Source of the DNA: an uncultured Oscillospiraceae bacterium
Lineage (GTDB): Bacteria; Bacillota; Clostridia; Oscillospirales; Oscillospiraceae
Direction: 5' to 3'
Length of the DNA stretch: 64,000 nucleotides
Assembly (NCBI GenBank): GCA_934654755.1
Contig: CAKUGQ010000011.1
Coordinates: 1-64,000 of the forward strand
The position numbers and the translations under genes are program-made. Below the pieces are notes generated by a model, which was given only the letters and a program-made list of their open reading frames with translations, was not told the origin of the DNA and made no database searches. Below are positions 8,680-16,872 of this stretch, piece after piece (position 1 is the first letter of the stretch; the number at the start of each line of letters is the position of its first letter).

Positions 8680-9317
8680 GCAACGCCCGTAAGCACAGCC
8701 GGCTGCTGCTGTTTTTCGTCAAGCTGACGGGCTGGCTGCCTGCGCTGATCTTTTTCAAACCGAAGCGCGTATACGCGCCCGGCACCCCTCACCGCCTGCC
8801 GAAGGGCTGCATTCTGATGTCCAACCATACCTCTCTGATGGATTTTCCGTTTTATCTGACCGTGTTTCCCTTCCGCACGCTGCATTTTCTGATGGCGGAG
8901 GTGTTGTTCCGCAAGGGAAAGCTGTTTTCTGCGTTTCTTTATGCCATGGGCGGCATTTATGTTGACCGCGATGCGCGGAACTTCGGCTTTGTTGAGCGCT
9001 CGCAGGAGATCCTGTCGAAGGGCGGAACGGTCGGTATTTTCCCGGAGGGCCGTTTGCCGGTTGAGGGCAAGCCGTTCCCGTTCAAACCGGGCGTCGTCTA
9101 TCTGGCACTGCGCACGGGCGCGCCGCTGGTACCTGCCTATACGGCAGGACGCTACGGCTTGTTCCGTCGCTCACGTGTCGTGCTCGGCGAGCCGATTGAT
9201 CTGAGTACGCTTTGCCGCGAAACGCCGCCGTCTGCTGCGGAGCTGGAGCGCCTGACACGGCTTTTGCAGCAGCGGGTCTATGCGTTGGCGGACTGCCTGC
9301 CGGAGGGAAAGCGATGA
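8676..9317 (+). CDS. 1-acyl-glycerol-3-phosphate acyltransferase family protein (PlsC-like) 1
   Basis: A 213-residue membrane-associated acyltransferase. The catalytic motif NHTSLMD (NHx4D) is near residue 48, with FPEGRLP as the glycerophosphate-binding motif and VPAYTAGRYG near the C-terminus. PlsC enzymes transfer an acyl group from acyl-ACP to the sn-2 position of lysophosphatidate. The ATG overlaps the stop of the ligase gene and its TGA overlaps the next ATG, giving strict translational coupling. Two paralogous acyltransferases in one operon with their own ACP suggest a dedicated lipid or acylated metabolite rather than the housekeeping route (inference). Confidence 0.88.
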   Translation: MSNARKHSRLLLFFVKLTGWLPALIFFKPKRVYAPGTPHRLPKGCILMSNHTSLMDFPFYLTVFPFRTLHFLMAEVLFRKGKLFSAFLYAMGGIYVDRDARNFGFVERSQEILSKGGTVGIFPEGRLPVEGKPFPFKPGVVYLALRTGAPLVPAYTAGRYGLFRRSRVVLGEPIDLSTLCRETPPSAAELERLTRLLQQRVYALADCLPEGKR

Positions 9318-9985
9318 AACGGTGGTTTATGGATTTCGGCCGGCTGACCTGCTGTATGCCCGCGCGCTTTCTGCTGCTTTTGAAGAAGCGCCGGACGGAC
9401 GGCAGCCGCTACCGCGGCGCACCGAAGGGTGCGGCGGTCATTGTCTGCAATCATGTCGGAATGATGGATCCCTTCCTGTTGGACTGCTGGTTCTGGACGC
9501 GGCGGATTTTTTTCCTGGCTTCCGAGCAGGTCATGGCGCAGCCCGTCGGAGGGACGCTTCTGCGCGGCATGGGCTGTATCCGTATTGACCGTGAGCATGC
9601 GGATCTGGATGCCATCCGCACCTCGGTCGGACTTCTGAAGGAGGGGCACCTTCTCGGTGTGTTCCCGCAGGGCGGTATCCAAAGCGAGCTGACGCAGATC
9701 AAGGGCGGCGCGATTCTGATCGCACTGCGCGCGGGTGTGCCGATCCTCCCGATGTATACCGCACGACGCAGACACTGGTACAGCCGGCGCCTGCTCGTGG
9801 TCGGCGAACCGCTTGACCCGACGGAATACTGCACAAAGAAATTTCCCGGCATGGCGGACATTGAGCGCCTGAGCGGGCTGCTTCTGGCGCGTATGGAGGA
9901 TTGCCGTACCGCCTACGAAACGATGAAAGGAGAAGTACATGGACACGATGCAGCGCCTCAAGACCCTGCTGGAGCAGGTGTTTGA
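9314..9985 (+). CDS. 1-acyl-glycerol-3-phosphate acyltransferase family protein (PlsC-like) 2
   Basis: A 223-residue second acyltransferase. The catalytic NHVGMMD motif lies near residue 43, VFPQGGI replaces the usual FPEG, and LPMYTARR occurs later. The Gln for Glu change in FPEG affects the glycerophosphate-binding block and may mean a different acceptor. The frame is open from 9212, but ATG 9314 is chosen because it forms an ATGA overlap with the preceding gene and gives a family-like N-terminus (MKRWFMDFGRL). The 3' end overlaps the following acp gene by 47 bases in another frame. Confidence 0.86.
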   Translation: MKRWFMDFGRLTCCMPARFLLLLKKRRTDGSRYRGAPKGAAVIVCNHVGMMDPFLLDCWFWTRRIFFLASEQVMAQPVGGTLLRGMGCIRIDREHADLDAIRTSVGLLKEGHLLGVFPQGGIQSELTQIKGGAILIALRAGVPILPMYTARRRHWYSRRLLVVGEPLDPTEYCTKKFPGMADIERLSGLLLARMEDCRTAYETMKGEVHGHDAAPQDPAGAGV

Positions 9986-10169
9986 GGGAGAGATCGATCC
10001 TGCCGACGCGACGCCTGAGGCGCGTTTGCGCGAGGATCTCGGCATGAACTCCATCGGAATGCTCTACATGGCAATGGCCATCGAGGAGGAATTCGGCGTC
10101 ACGCTGACCAGCGACGACCTGATGAAGCTACATACCGTTGCCGACGTGATCGATCGCGTCGAGGCATAA
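9939..10169 (+). CDS. Acyl carrier protein
   Basis: A 76-residue acidic helical protein of ACP length. The expected phosphopantetheine site is LGMNSIGML, where canonical ACPs have DSL; the serine is kept but the preceding Asp is Asn. GAAAGGAG lies just upstream of ATG 9939, inside the end of the acyltransferase gene. It is the last gene of the operon, followed by a strong terminator. It is unlikely to be the housekeeping AcpP because of the altered DSL motif and its location (inference). Confidence 0.88.
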   Translation: MDTMQRLKTLLEQVFEGEIDPADATPEARLREDLGMNSIGMLYMAMAIEEEFGVTLTSDDLMKLHTVADVIDRVEA

Positions 10170-10201
10170 AAAACTCCGGACGAGAGTCCGGAGTTTTTTT
10201 A
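10170..10201 (+). terminator. Terminator of the acyl-ligase / ACP operon
   Basis: A perfect 12-bp stem (10170-10181 with 10186-10197), a GAGA tetraloop and a run of T begin directly after the acp stop codon. Confidence 0.92.
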
Positions 10202-10220
10202 TGTCAAAAAAGTCCGATCT

Positions 10221-10366
10221 GTCATTGCGCGACTTGCGCCAGCAAGTCGCGGCAATCTCATGTACCGACAACTGTCATTGCGAGGGCGGCTCTGCCGCCC
10301 GTAGCAATCTCTTGCCAAACATCACGTTAGATTGCCACGCCGGACTTGTGCTCTTCCTGCAATGAC
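10221..10366. repeat. Dispersed palindromic repeats (cluster 2, about three units)
   Basis: Units bounded by GTCATTGCG...GGCAATCT; two run forward, and one runs reverse and ends in GCAATGAC at 10366. Cores differ (GCGACTTGCGCCAGCAAGTCGC; GGGCGGCTCTGCCGCCC). The reverse unit forms the 3' end of the next gene. Confidence 0.85.
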
Positions 10367-11208
10367 ACGGGTTCTGTCAGACGGCTGCACATTTCTTCAA
10401 GCGTCGTCAGCGTGTAGCCCTCCGAGTGCAGGCGGGAGAGGAGCTGCTCAAGTCGCCCGGAAAAGCGGCTGCGGCCACGGTGCAGATAGACCCGGTCATA
10501 GAGCCGCAGCCCGCGCAGCGGGCCGACTGCCCCCTCGGACAATTCGAAGGGGTGCAGATAGAAAATGTAGCAGTCGTTTTCGCGCAGATAGCGCTGCAGT
10601 GCAGGCTTCAGCACCGGCCACGGACACAGACGCATATACCCTCCGCCCGAGACGGGAAAGCGCTTGCCGAACAGCCGCCCCTGCGAGGGGGCAAGCTCGC
10701 AGAAGCCACCGCCCGTCCAGACGCCGCCGCCCCGCGGCACAAAGCCGCTCAGATCGAGCGCGGCGACATGCCGCGCACCGGCGTAGCCGAGGCTGGAGTC
10801 ATAGCGAAAGCCCAGCGCGCGAAGCACGTCGAGCCGCTCGCGATCCAGACTGAAAAACGGAGCGCGGTAGCCGATGATCGGAAGGCCGAAGCGCGCTTCA
10901 AGCGCACGCTTTGCCTGCGCGACCTGTGCGAAGAACTCAGAGGTACCCATAGAAAGCGGCGGCGTATGGGTCAGGCCGTGCAGTGCCGGTCGATGTCCGC
11001 GGGCAAAGGCTGCGTGTAGCAGCGGATCGAGCGACGCGGGCGTGGAGCAGAGCAGAAACAGGGTGGCGCGTGCGTCGAAGCGTTCCAGAATCGTCAGGTA
11101 ACGCCCCACACCGTCAAACAGCTCGTCTTCGACCGGAAGGCCGCGCTGCGCAATGCACTCGGTGTCCGACAGCGCTTCCAGATCCATCGTAAAGGCGGCA
11201 TACTTCAT
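10327..11208 (-). CDS. Polysaccharide deacetylase (NodB-homology) family protein
   Basis: A 293-residue NodB-fold protein. TMDLEAL stands where TFDD is usual, HGLTHTPP provides the His pair for metal binding, GYRAPFFS is motif 3, and YIFYLHPFE is a late His motif. Such enzymes remove N-acetyl groups from peptidoglycan or exopolysaccharide sugars; some act in polysaccharide export systems. No signal peptide is seen. The Asp-Asp pair of motif 1 is altered (D-L-E), so activity needs proof. The last 12 codons and the TAA stop lie inside a dispersed repeat unit. It starts within the stop codon of the upstream hydrolase gene (ATGA overlap). Confidence 0.8.
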   Translation of the reverse strand: MKYAAFTMDLEALSDTECIAQRGLPVEDELFDGVGRYLTILERFDARATLFLLCSTPASLDPLLHAAFARGHRPALHGLTHTPPLSMGTSEFFAQVAQAKRALEARFGLPIIGYRAPFFSLDRERLDVLRALGFRYDSSLGYAGARHVAALDLSGFVPRGGGVWTGGGFCELAPSQGRLFGKRFPVSGGGYMRLCPWPVLKPALQRYLRENDCYIFYLHPFELSEGAVGPLRGLRLYDRVYLHRGRSRFSGRLEQLLSRLHSEGYTLTTLEEMCSRLTEPVSLQEEHKSGVAI

Positions 11209-12161
11209 CGGCTCAGAACAAACTCCTTTACCGCACGGTCGTAGGCTTCGGTGTTGTTGATGCGCAGGTGCGAATGGCCGCCCTGCGGCATCCAGACGAG
11301 CCGTTTATCCGCCGAGCCGCAGGCCGCGAAGAGCTTGCGGCTTTTGTCCGGCCGGGAGAAGACGTCCTGCTCCCCGAACAGGAACAGCGCCGGAGTGCGG
11401 ACCTTTCGGATGCTGCGCAGAGGCGAATCACGCAGCACGTTTGTGCCGGTGTGCCGGTAGATCTCCAGCATAACCAGATCCAGCACCGGAAACAACGGGC
11501 GGTGATCAGCGATCATGTGGGTGCGGAACGTCTCGCGGAAGGTCGTGTAGCAGCCCTCGCTGACAAAGCCGCGCAGCGCTTTCGGGCAGTCCGGCCGCGC
11601 CATTGCGAGCATGGCGGCGTTCGAGCCGATACAAATACAGTGCAAAAACAGCGCCGTTTTGCCGCATTCCTGCGTCAGAAAACGCATCCATGCCATCAAA
11701 TCGCGGCTTTCACCCACGCCGATGGTGCTGTAGGTGCCGTCGCTGCGGCCGTGGCAGCGGGAATCAATCACCAGAACGCTCACGCCTGCCTCGGCGTAGG
11801 GCGCGGCAAAATAGTAGGAATAGCACAGGCTTTCGCAACGCCCGGGCAGGATGATGACGCAGCGCTCGCCGCCGAAGTCGTACAGCTCACCGAACAGACG
11901 CAGGCCCTCGTTTTCAATCTGCACCTCGCGCATGACGCTCCTGTGTGCATCGGCCCAGCGGTTTCCGGCGTTCCACATGGCAAGCTGCTCGGCGTTGTCC
12001 GGGGCGGAGCAGACACGGCCCCACTTCTCCGGTGAGGTGCGCACAAGCTGCGATTCATATACTTTCTTTGCGATGGGCACGGTTTTGCACAGCATGGCGA
12101 TCAGGCCGCCGAGCAGCAGAACGAGCGCTCCAAGCAGACAATACAGAACAGGATCGGACAT
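11205..12161 (-). CDS. Membrane-anchored alpha/beta hydrolase with Cys in the nucleophile position
   Basis: A 318-residue protein with one N-terminal transmembrane helix (residues 4-25), so the catalytic domain is tethered to the membrane. The alpha/beta hydrolase core shows CVIILPGRCES, DSRCHGRSDG, a catalytic acid in FLFGEQD, and a His in GGHSHL. Where the elbow should read G-x-S-x-G, the sequence is HCICIGS: Cys177 takes the serine position and Cys175 the first Gly. ATG 12161 is chosen because GGGAG precedes it and the TM segment then starts at once. It is transcribed with the deacetylase gene. The substrate is unknown. Confidence 0.75.
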   Translation of the reverse strand: MSDPVLYCLLGALVLLLGGLIAMLCKTVPIAKKVYESQLVRTSPEKWGRVCSAPDNAEQLAMWNAGNRWADAHRSVMREVQIENEGLRLFGELYDFGGERCVIILPGRCESLCYSYYFAAPYAEAGVSVLVIDSRCHGRSDGTYSTIGVGESRDLMAWMRFLTQECGKTALFLHCICIGSNAAMLAMARPDCPKALRGFVSEGCYTTFRETFRTHMIADHRPLFPVLDLVMLEIYRHTGTNVLRDSPLRSIRKVRTPALFLFGEQDVFSRPDKSRKLFAACGSADKRLVWMPQGGHSHLRINNTEAYDRAVKEFVLSR

Positions 12162-12193
12162 AAAACGACACTCCCTCTTGAATTTGCCATACA

Positions 12194-12221
12194 ATTATAG
12201 CAGAAGTGCCAAAACTTTGCA
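12194..12221 (-). promoter_or_regulatory. Probable promoter of the hydrolase / deacetylase operon
   Basis: On the minus strand TGCAAA (12216-12221) and a perfect TATAAT (12194-12199), 16 bases apart, about 35 bases upstream of the start. Confidence 0.5.
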
Positions 12222-12240
12222 GCTCTTTTTTTTCACGTGC

Positions 12241-12269
12241 TTGAAAAAAGTCGAAATGTCCGCTATAAT
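12241..12269 (+). promoter_or_regulatory. Promoter P1 of the fakB-fakA-plsX operon
   Basis: TTGAAA (12241-12246), a 17-base spacer, TATAAT (12264-12269). Confidence 0.75.
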
Positions 12270-12312
12270 ACAAAAGTCGACGGTTTTCCCCGGATTTTTC
12301 TCCCGGCGGGCA

Positions 12313-12341
12313 TTGCAATTTCCCCGGCGGGCTGCTATAAT
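12313..12341 (+). promoter_or_regulatory. Promoter P2 of the fakB-fakA-plsX operon
   Basis: TTGCAA (12313-12318), a 17-base spacer, TATAAT (12336-12341). It lies 72 bases downstream of P1, with the same spacer length. Confidence 0.7.
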
Positions 12342-12397
12342 ACGACAGCGGTGTCGCTTTTTTGGCGGCCGAAAAAATGAAACCGAGGGAATCAACC

Positions 12398-13342
12398 ATG
12401 AATCGATATGCAATACTGACCGACTCTTCCTGCGATATGGACGAAGCGCTGCGCAGGCGCTTCGGGATCGACGATTATGTTCGCGGCATACTCTACTGCC
12501 CGGACGGACGTGAGCTGCGTTCCGATATGGACTGGAACAACGGTATGACGCCGGAGAGCTTTTACGGCGCGATGAAGGGCCGCAAGGCGCTCTTTCGCAC
12601 GGCTACGCCCGTTGCGGGTGAGGTTGCCGGGGTGTTTGAACGCTATCTGCGTGAGGGGCGCGATATTCTGTTTGTTGCGATGTCTACGGGTCTTTCCGGT
12701 ACGCTTCAGGTTTGTAAGAGCGTCGGCGATGCTCTGCTGCAGCGCTACCCGGAGCGCTCAATCGCCTATGTGGACAGTCTGCGCTACTCCGGCTCGGAGG
12801 CGCTGGTGCTGATGCTTGCCGCACGGAAGCGCGACGAGGGGCTGACGCTTGCGGAAAATGCCGCCTATCTGACACAGGCGCGGCATACCGTACACCAGAC
12901 CGGTACGATGGACGATCTGTTCTTCCTTGCCAAGACCGGCCGTATCAGCAGCTTCAAGGCGTTCTTCGGCTCTCTGGCGGGGGTCAATCCCATCGCGGAG
13001 ATCAACCGTCAGGGGATGAGCGAGGTGCTGGCGAAGTTCAAGGGCCGGCGCGCCGCCTTTGACGCGACACTGCGCTATATGTCGCGTACGATCCTTGCGC
13101 CGGAGCGGCAGACCGTTTTCGTTTCCCAGTCCGCGCGTGCCGAGGCTGCGGAGCAGCTTGCCGAGCTGATCCGGCGTGAGTTTGCGCCGAAGGAGCTGCT
13201 GATTCGTCCCATCGGAACCGGCTGCGGCGCTTCCATCGGGCCGGGCATGTGCGCCGTGTTTTATCAGGGTGCGCCCGTGACCGAGGGGCTGGAGGCGGAA
13301 AAGCGTATCGTTGCGGAGATCACCGCCGAAATGAAGCAGTAA
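12398..13342 (+). CDS. DegV family fatty-acid-binding protein (FakB-like) 1
   Basis: A 314-residue DegV-fold protein: N-terminal YAILTDSSCDMDEALR, then TGRISSFKAFFGSLAGVNPI, and C-terminal GTGCGASIGPGMCAVFYQG. FakB proteins bind a fatty acid in a deep pocket and present it to the kinase FakA, which makes acyl phosphate. The frame is open from 12362, but ATG 12398 is preceded by GAGGG and gives the standard N-terminus. A second DegV gene follows at once, then fakA, so this is a two-carrier Fak system; different FakB proteins usually prefer saturated or unsaturated chains. Confidence 0.88.
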   Translation: MNRYAILTDSSCDMDEALRRRFGIDDYVRGILYCPDGRELRSDMDWNNGMTPESFYGAMKGRKALFRTATPVAGEVAGVFERYLREGRDILFVAMSTGLSGTLQVCKSVGDALLQRYPERSIAYVDSLRYSGSEALVLMLAARKRDEGLTLAENAAYLTQARHTVHQTGTMDDLFFLAKTGRISSFKAFFGSLAGVNPIAEINRQGMSEVLAKFKGRRAAFDATLRYMSRTILAPERQTVFVSQSARAEAAEQLAELIRREFAPKELLIRPIGTGCGASIGPGMCAVFYQGAPVTEGLEAEKRIVAEITAEMKQ

Positions 13343-13371
13343 TTTTTGTATTCCGAAAGGAGTTCCCCCGA

Positions 13372-14265
13372 ATGATGAACCGCATTGCCATTCTGACCGA
13401 TTCCACCAGCGACCTGCCCAAGGCGCTGCGTGAGCAGTACCAAATCGACTACGTTCCGATGAACTATGTGGTCGAGGAACATGAATATCCCGCCAGCCTG
13501 GACTGGGAGAGCCACTCGCCCAAGGCGTTTTACGACCTGATGCGCGGTGGTCTGCGCGTGCGCACTACCCAGGTGCCGCGCGAGGTCTTTGAGGCGAAGT
13601 TTGACGCATACCTGTCGCAAGGGACGGACGTTGTTTACGTTTCCTGCTCTTCGGCGCTGTCCGGCTCGGTAAATCTGGCGCGGCTCATTGCGCAGGAGCT
13701 GGAGAAAAAGCACGCGCACGCGCATGTTTTCTGCGTCGATTCTCTCATCAGCTCGCTCGGCCAGGGTTATTTGGCGATGCGCGCCGCCCGGCTGCGCGAC
13801 GAGGGCAAAACGGCGGAGCAGATTGTTTCCGAGCTGGAGTCCGTGCGCCTGACGGTCAATCAGTACGCCACGGTTGAGTCGCTGGACTATCTGCGCCGCG
13901 CAGGGCGCGTCAAGGCCTCGAGCGCCTTCTTCGGCAACCTGTTCGGCGTCAAGCCGATCATCCTGTCCGACCGTATCGGTCAGAACTATGCGTTCAAAAA
14001 GGTCAAGGGCGCCATGGCCGCCCGGCAGGAGATTGCCCGTCTTGTGGCAGAGAACGTGATCGACCCGCAGGAGCAGACGCTCTACATCTCCCACGCCGAT
14101 AACCTTGCCGGTGCGGAGCAGCTCCGCGACGAAATTCTGAAGCTGGCAGGCTTCCGCGACGTCTGCATGAGCATTATTGCGCCGATTGTCGGCGCTTCCG
14201 TCGGGCCCGGCACGGTCAGCGCCTATTTTATCGGGAAAGAAGTTACCATAGAGGGGAAAGAGTAA
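13372..14265 (+). CDS. DegV family fatty-acid-binding protein (FakB-like) 2
   Basis: A 297-residue DegV-fold paralogue of the preceding gene: RIAILTDSTSDLPKAL, SCSSALSGSVNLARL, RAGRVKASSAFFGNLFGVKPI, and PIVGASVGPGTVSAYF. It differs enough from the first copy to suggest another acyl chain preference (inference). The ATG at 13372 is preceded by AAAGGAG; the second ATG directly after it is also possible. It lies 29 bases after the first copy and three bases before fakA. Confidence 0.88.
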   Translation: MMNRIAILTDSTSDLPKALREQYQIDYVPMNYVVEEHEYPASLDWESHSPKAFYDLMRGGLRVRTTQVPREVFEAKFDAYLSQGTDVVYVSCSSALSGSVNLARLIAQELEKKHAHAHVFCVDSLISSLGQGYLAMRAARLRDEGKTAEQIVSELESVRLTVNQYATVESLDYLRRAGRVKASSAFFGNLFGVKPIILSDRIGQNYAFKKVKGAMAARQEIARLVAENVIDPQEQTLYISHADNLAGAEQLRDEILKLAGFRDVCMSIIAPIVGASVGPGTVSAYFIGKEVTIEGKE

Positions 14266-14268
14266 GCC

Positions 14269-15882
14269 ATGACCGAACGCATCGACGGCCTGCGTCTGCA
14301 CGAGCTGCTGTCCGGCGGCTTTGCGTGCCTGCATGCCAATGCCGAAACGGTTGACCGGCTGAACGTGTTTCCGGTTCCGGACGGCGATACCGGTACCAAT
14401 ATGAGCCTGACCCTGCGCGGCGGCGTGACGGCGGCTGAGCCGCAGCACGAAGCCGGACGGACGCTCCGCGCTGTGGCGCGCGGAGCGCTGCTTTCCGCGC
14501 GGGGGAATTCGGGCGTGATTCTGTCGCAGTTTTTGCGCGGTCTGGCGGACGGCGCGCAGGACCGCGAGTGGCTGGATACGGCGGGCTTTGCCGCCGCGCT
14601 GCAAAGCGGTACGGCGTGCGCCTATCAGGCGGTGATCCGTCCCGTCGAAGGAACGATGCTCACGGTGATGCGCGAGGGCTTTGCCCTGACCGCGCCGCTG
14701 CCGCAGGATTTTGAAACTCTGTTTTCCCGCCTGCTGGAAGCCATGCGGCGGAGCTTGGCACACACGCCGGAGCTTCTGCCCGTTCTGAAGGATGCGGGCG
14801 TGATTGACAGCGGCGGCGCGGGACTGGTATATCTTTTTGAAGGCATGGACGCCGCACTGCGCGGCGAATTGACCGAAACGGCCGCGACGAGTGCTGCGCC
14901 GCTGCCCGCAGCTGTGCCTGCGGGTGCATTCGGCCGCGACAGCGTGCTGGAATACGGCTACTGTACCGAGTTCATTCTCCAGCTTATGACGGCGAAAACG
15001 GACATTGCCGCCTTCCGCATCGAGCCGATGATCGACTTCCTCGGCTCCGTCGGCAATTCCATTGTTGCGCTGCAGGACGGCGATCTTGTCAAGGTGCATA
15101 TCCATACCTTTGAGCCGGAGCGTGTACTGGGCTATGCACGCCGCTTCGGCGAATTTGTTACGATCAAAATCGAGAATATGTCCGTGCAGCACAATGAGCT
15201 CGTGCAGCGTGAGCGCAAGCGCTTTGCCGTGGTTGCCGTGGCCTCCGGGGCGGGACTGACGGCCTATCTGCGTGAGCTGGGCGCGGACGCAATCGTCGAG
15301 GGAGGGCAGACGCAGAATCCCTCCGCCGAGGATTTTCTGCACGCTTTTGCCGAGCTGAACGCGGACTTTATCGTTGTTCTGCCGAACAATTCCAATGTGA
15401 TCCTGACGGCGCGGCAGGCGGCGGAAATGGCGCAGGGGATGCAGGTCCGTGTCATTCCGACGCGATCCGTTGCCGAGGGTTACTCTGCACTGACCATGAT
15501 GGATCCGACCAGTGAGACCATCGACGACTTTGTCGCTTCACTGACGCAGTGCCTTGCCGGAGTAACGACGGGCTATATAACGACCGCGACGCGCGATTCC
15601 GTGCTCAACGGCGTCGGTGCCCGCGCAGGGCAGTATATCGCCCTTGCCGACTCGCATTTGCTGGCTGCGAGCGATACGAGGGCGGGGGCGGCATTGGCGC
15701 TCTTTGCACAGCTTCCGCAGATGTCCGAAAAGCAGGTCCTGACCGTGTTTTTCGGCGCAGCCGTGGGGCAGGAGGAAGCCGACGCGCTTTCCGACGCCGT
15801 GCAGCGGCGCTTTCCGCTGCTGGAGATCGGCGTGGTCGATGGCGGACAGGGCGTGTATGACTATATTTTCTGCATAGAGTGA
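14269..15882 (+). CDS. fakA: Fatty acid kinase FakA (DAK2/YloV family)
   Basis: A 537-residue full-length YloV/FakA protein. The N-terminal DAK2 ATP-binding kinase domain has NVFPVPDGDTGTNMSLTL, SARGNSGVILSQFLRG and VIDSGGAGLVYLFEG. The middle domain contains TEFILQL, GSVGNSIVALQDGDLVKVHIHT and QHNE. The C-terminal DegV-like domain has VLPNNSNVILTARQAA. FakA phosphorylates FakB-bound fatty acid to acyl phosphate, which PlsY uses directly or PlsX converts to acyl-ACP. The gene order fakB-fakB-fakA-plsX links all these steps. The stop codon nearly touches the next gene. Confidence 0.93.
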   Translation: MTERIDGLRLHELLSGGFACLHANAETVDRLNVFPVPDGDTGTNMSLTLRGGVTAAEPQHEAGRTLRAVARGALLSARGNSGVILSQFLRGLADGAQDREWLDTAGFAAALQSGTACAYQAVIRPVEGTMLTVMREGFALTAPLPQDFETLFSRLLEAMRRSLAHTPELLPVLKDAGVIDSGGAGLVYLFEGMDAALRGELTETAATSAAPLPAAVPAGAFGRDSVLEYGYCTEFILQLMTAKTDIAAFRIEPMIDFLGSVGNSIVALQDGDLVKVHIHTFEPERVLGYARRFGEFVTIKIENMSVQHNELVQRERKRFAVVAVASGAGLTAYLRELGADAIVEGGQTQNPSAEDFLHAFAELNADFIVVLPNNSNVILTARQAAEMAQGMQVRVIPTRSVAEGYSALTMMDPTSETIDDFVASLTQCLAGVTTGYITTATRDSVLNGVGARAGQYIALADSHLLAASDTRAGAALALFAQLPQMSEKQVLTVFFGAAVGQEEADALSDAVQRRFPLLEIGVVDGGQGVYDYIFCIE

Positions 15883-15890
15883 GAGAACGC

Positions 15891-16871
15891 ATGGGAAAAA
15901 TTATCCTTGACCTCTACGGCGCCGACTGCGGCGCACAGACGCTTGCACGCGGTGCGGCGGAAGCGCTGCGCGGCGACAAGACACTGCGGCTCGTGCTTGT
16001 CGGTGACGAGCGGCTTGTCCGCGCGGAGCTGGCCGACTGCGACCCGGCGCGCTGGGAGTGCCTGCATACGACGCGGTATGTCACAAATCACGATAAGCCG
16101 ACGGAGATTCTGCACGAGAAAGACGACACCTCGCTTGTAATGGCATTGCGGCGGCTGAAGCAGGATCCGGAGTGCGGCGGCCTGCTGTGCGCGGGGAATA
16201 CCGGCGCGCTGCTTGTCGGCTCGATCTTCCTGCTGGGACTTCAGTCCGGCTTGAAGCAGCCTGCGCTGGCAACCGCACTCAATCTGGCCGGGGAGAAGTA
16301 CGTCTGCCTGGTTGACTGCGGCGCGACGCTGGAGTGCCGCCCGAAGGAGCTGGCACGCTTCGCCCTGATGGGCGACGCGTTCATGCGCTGCATGGGCGGG
16401 CTGGAGGCGCCGCGTGTCGGTCTCCTGTCGGTCGGACGTGAGCCGGGCAAGGGAACGGATACGACCCGCGAGGCGTATGCCCGTCTGTCCGAGCTGCCGA
16501 TTCGCTTTGTCGGCAACATTGAGGGCGGCGATGTCTGTGCGGATGCGGCCGATGTTGTGGTCTGCGACGGCTTCGCGGGGAATGTGCTGCTGAAGAACAT
16601 TGAGGCGACCGGTAAGCTCGCCGTTTCTTTGCTGTCGCGCTGGGGTGCGGACACCGTACCGGAGGGACTTCGGCAGAGGCTGTACCATTATTTTGACTTT
16701 AATTCGCGCGGCGGCGCCGTTTTTCTGGGAACAGCAAAGCCGGTCATCAAACTGCACGGTGCAGCGGGAGCGCAGACGGTCGTTTCCGCCCTTGCGCAGA
16801 TGCAGCGCCTGCTTGCCGCAGGCTTTAGTCAAAGGCTGGCCGAAGCTTGCGCGGGCTTCGATCTGCACTGA
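15891..16871 (+). CDS. plsX: PlsX-like acyl-ACP:phosphate acyltransferase, divergent
   Basis: A 326-residue PlsX-family protein. It shows AGNTGALLVGS, LLSVGREPGKG, GNIEGGDVCADAADVVVCDGF and RGGAVFLG. PlsX interconverts acyl-ACP and acyl phosphate, linking the Fak pathway with fatty-acid synthesis. The N-terminal DAMGGD of canonical PlsX is replaced by DLYGADCG, so it is a diverged member; a second standard plsX may exist elsewhere. Its start is either ATG 15891 or GTG 15879, which overlaps the fakA stop; I prefer the ATG because MGKIILDLYG matches the family N-terminus. Confidence 0.82.
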   Translation: MGKIILDLYGADCGAQTLARGAAEALRGDKTLRLVLVGDERLVRAELADCDPARWECLHTTRYVTNHDKPTEILHEKDDTSLVMALRRLKQDPECGGLLCAGNTGALLVGSIFLLGLQSGLKQPALATALNLAGEKYVCLVDCGATLECRPKELARFALMGDAFMRCMGGLEAPRVGLLSVGREPGKGTDTTREAYARLSELPIRFVGNIEGGDVCADAADVVVCDGFAGNVLLKNIEATGKLAVSLLSRWGADTVPEGLRQRLYHYFDFNSRGGAVFLGTAKPVIKLHGAAGAQTVVSALAQMQRLLAAGFSQRLAEACAGFDLH

Positions 16872-16872
16872 A

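Noticed and set aside
13264..15342. A 692-codon minus-strand frame opposite fakB-fakA
   Set aside because: It spans three real plus-strand genes and their junctions and gives an Arg/Gln/His-rich product with no family features.
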